This document shows positions 6,355 to 6,397 of a stretch of 6,397 nucleotides of DNA, piece after piece (the stretch's first letter is position 1; every line of letters starts with the position of its first letter). The notes under the pieces were generated by a model, which saw only the letters and a list, made by a program, of their open reading frames with translations, did not search any database and had not been told where the DNA came from. This DNA comes from Myroides sp. GTDB lineage: Bacteria; Bacteroidota; Bacteroidia; Flavobacteriales; Flavobacteriaceae. Both the position numbers and the translations under genes were made by a program. The DNA lies in NCBI GenBank assembly GCA_018384465.1, contig JAHAYQ010000252.1:1-6397 (forward strand), written 5' to 3'.

Positions 6355-6397
6355 AATAGTTAGGATTTATAGTTGTATTAAGAAGAGAGCAATAAAC

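Noticed and set aside
6355..6397. Promoter of the four-gene operon in the last 43 bp
   Set aside because: The minus strand has a TTG followed 18 bp later by TATAAATC, but this matches only three of the six fixed bases of the -7 consensus; the true promoter may lie outside the window.

Overview
The window looks like chromosomal DNA from a member of the Bacteroidota, most likely a Flavobacteriaceae relative. It is AT-rich, start codons are preceded by A/T-rich leaders without a Shine-Dalgarno motif, there is a short lipoprotein with a compact signal peptide, and the gene families present (free-standing LKR-like enzyme, fused OtsA-OtsB, DUF2071/YqjF) fit that group. No rRNA, tRNA, CRISPR array, insertion sequence or phage gene was seen, and no gene appears broken.

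Layout. Positions 1-198 (+) hold a very small putative lipoprotein, followed by a good intrinsic terminator. Positions 281-1477 (+) encode a 398-aa enzyme of the alanine dehydrogenase/saccharopine dehydrogenase fold. Its closest resemblance, from remembered sequence, is the lysine-ketoglutarate reductase half of eukaryotic AASS, here as a stand-alone protein. A 29-bp gap with a hairpin separates it from a convergent, unrecognised small gene at 1507-1797 (-). A hairpin followed by T residues at 1861-1903 (read on the minus strand) then ends a four-gene minus-strand operon spanning 6354 down to 1909.

The operon, in order of transcription, is: a 98-aa highly charged, disordered, hydrophilin-like protein; a DUF2071/YqjF-family protein; a fused trehalose-6-phosphate synthase/phosphatase; and a zinc-dependent alcohol dehydrogenase of the glutathione-independent formaldehyde dehydrogenase-like group. 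The gaps are 2, 26 and 41 bp, so co-transcription is likely. A trehalose-making enzyme, a disordered hydrophilic protein and a possible aldehyde-handling dehydrogenase together suggest a desiccation/osmotic or general-stress unit. That reading is an inference from gene content; no stress-responsive promoter can be shown, because only 43 bp upstream of the first gene are included.

The most notable points are the hydrophilin-like leading gene and its coupling to DUF2071, the altered motifs in the phosphatase half of the trehalose enzyme, and the free-standing LKR-like enzyme without a visible saccharopine dehydrogenase partner. None of these proves a new system; the operon is the best candidate for a functional unit worth study.
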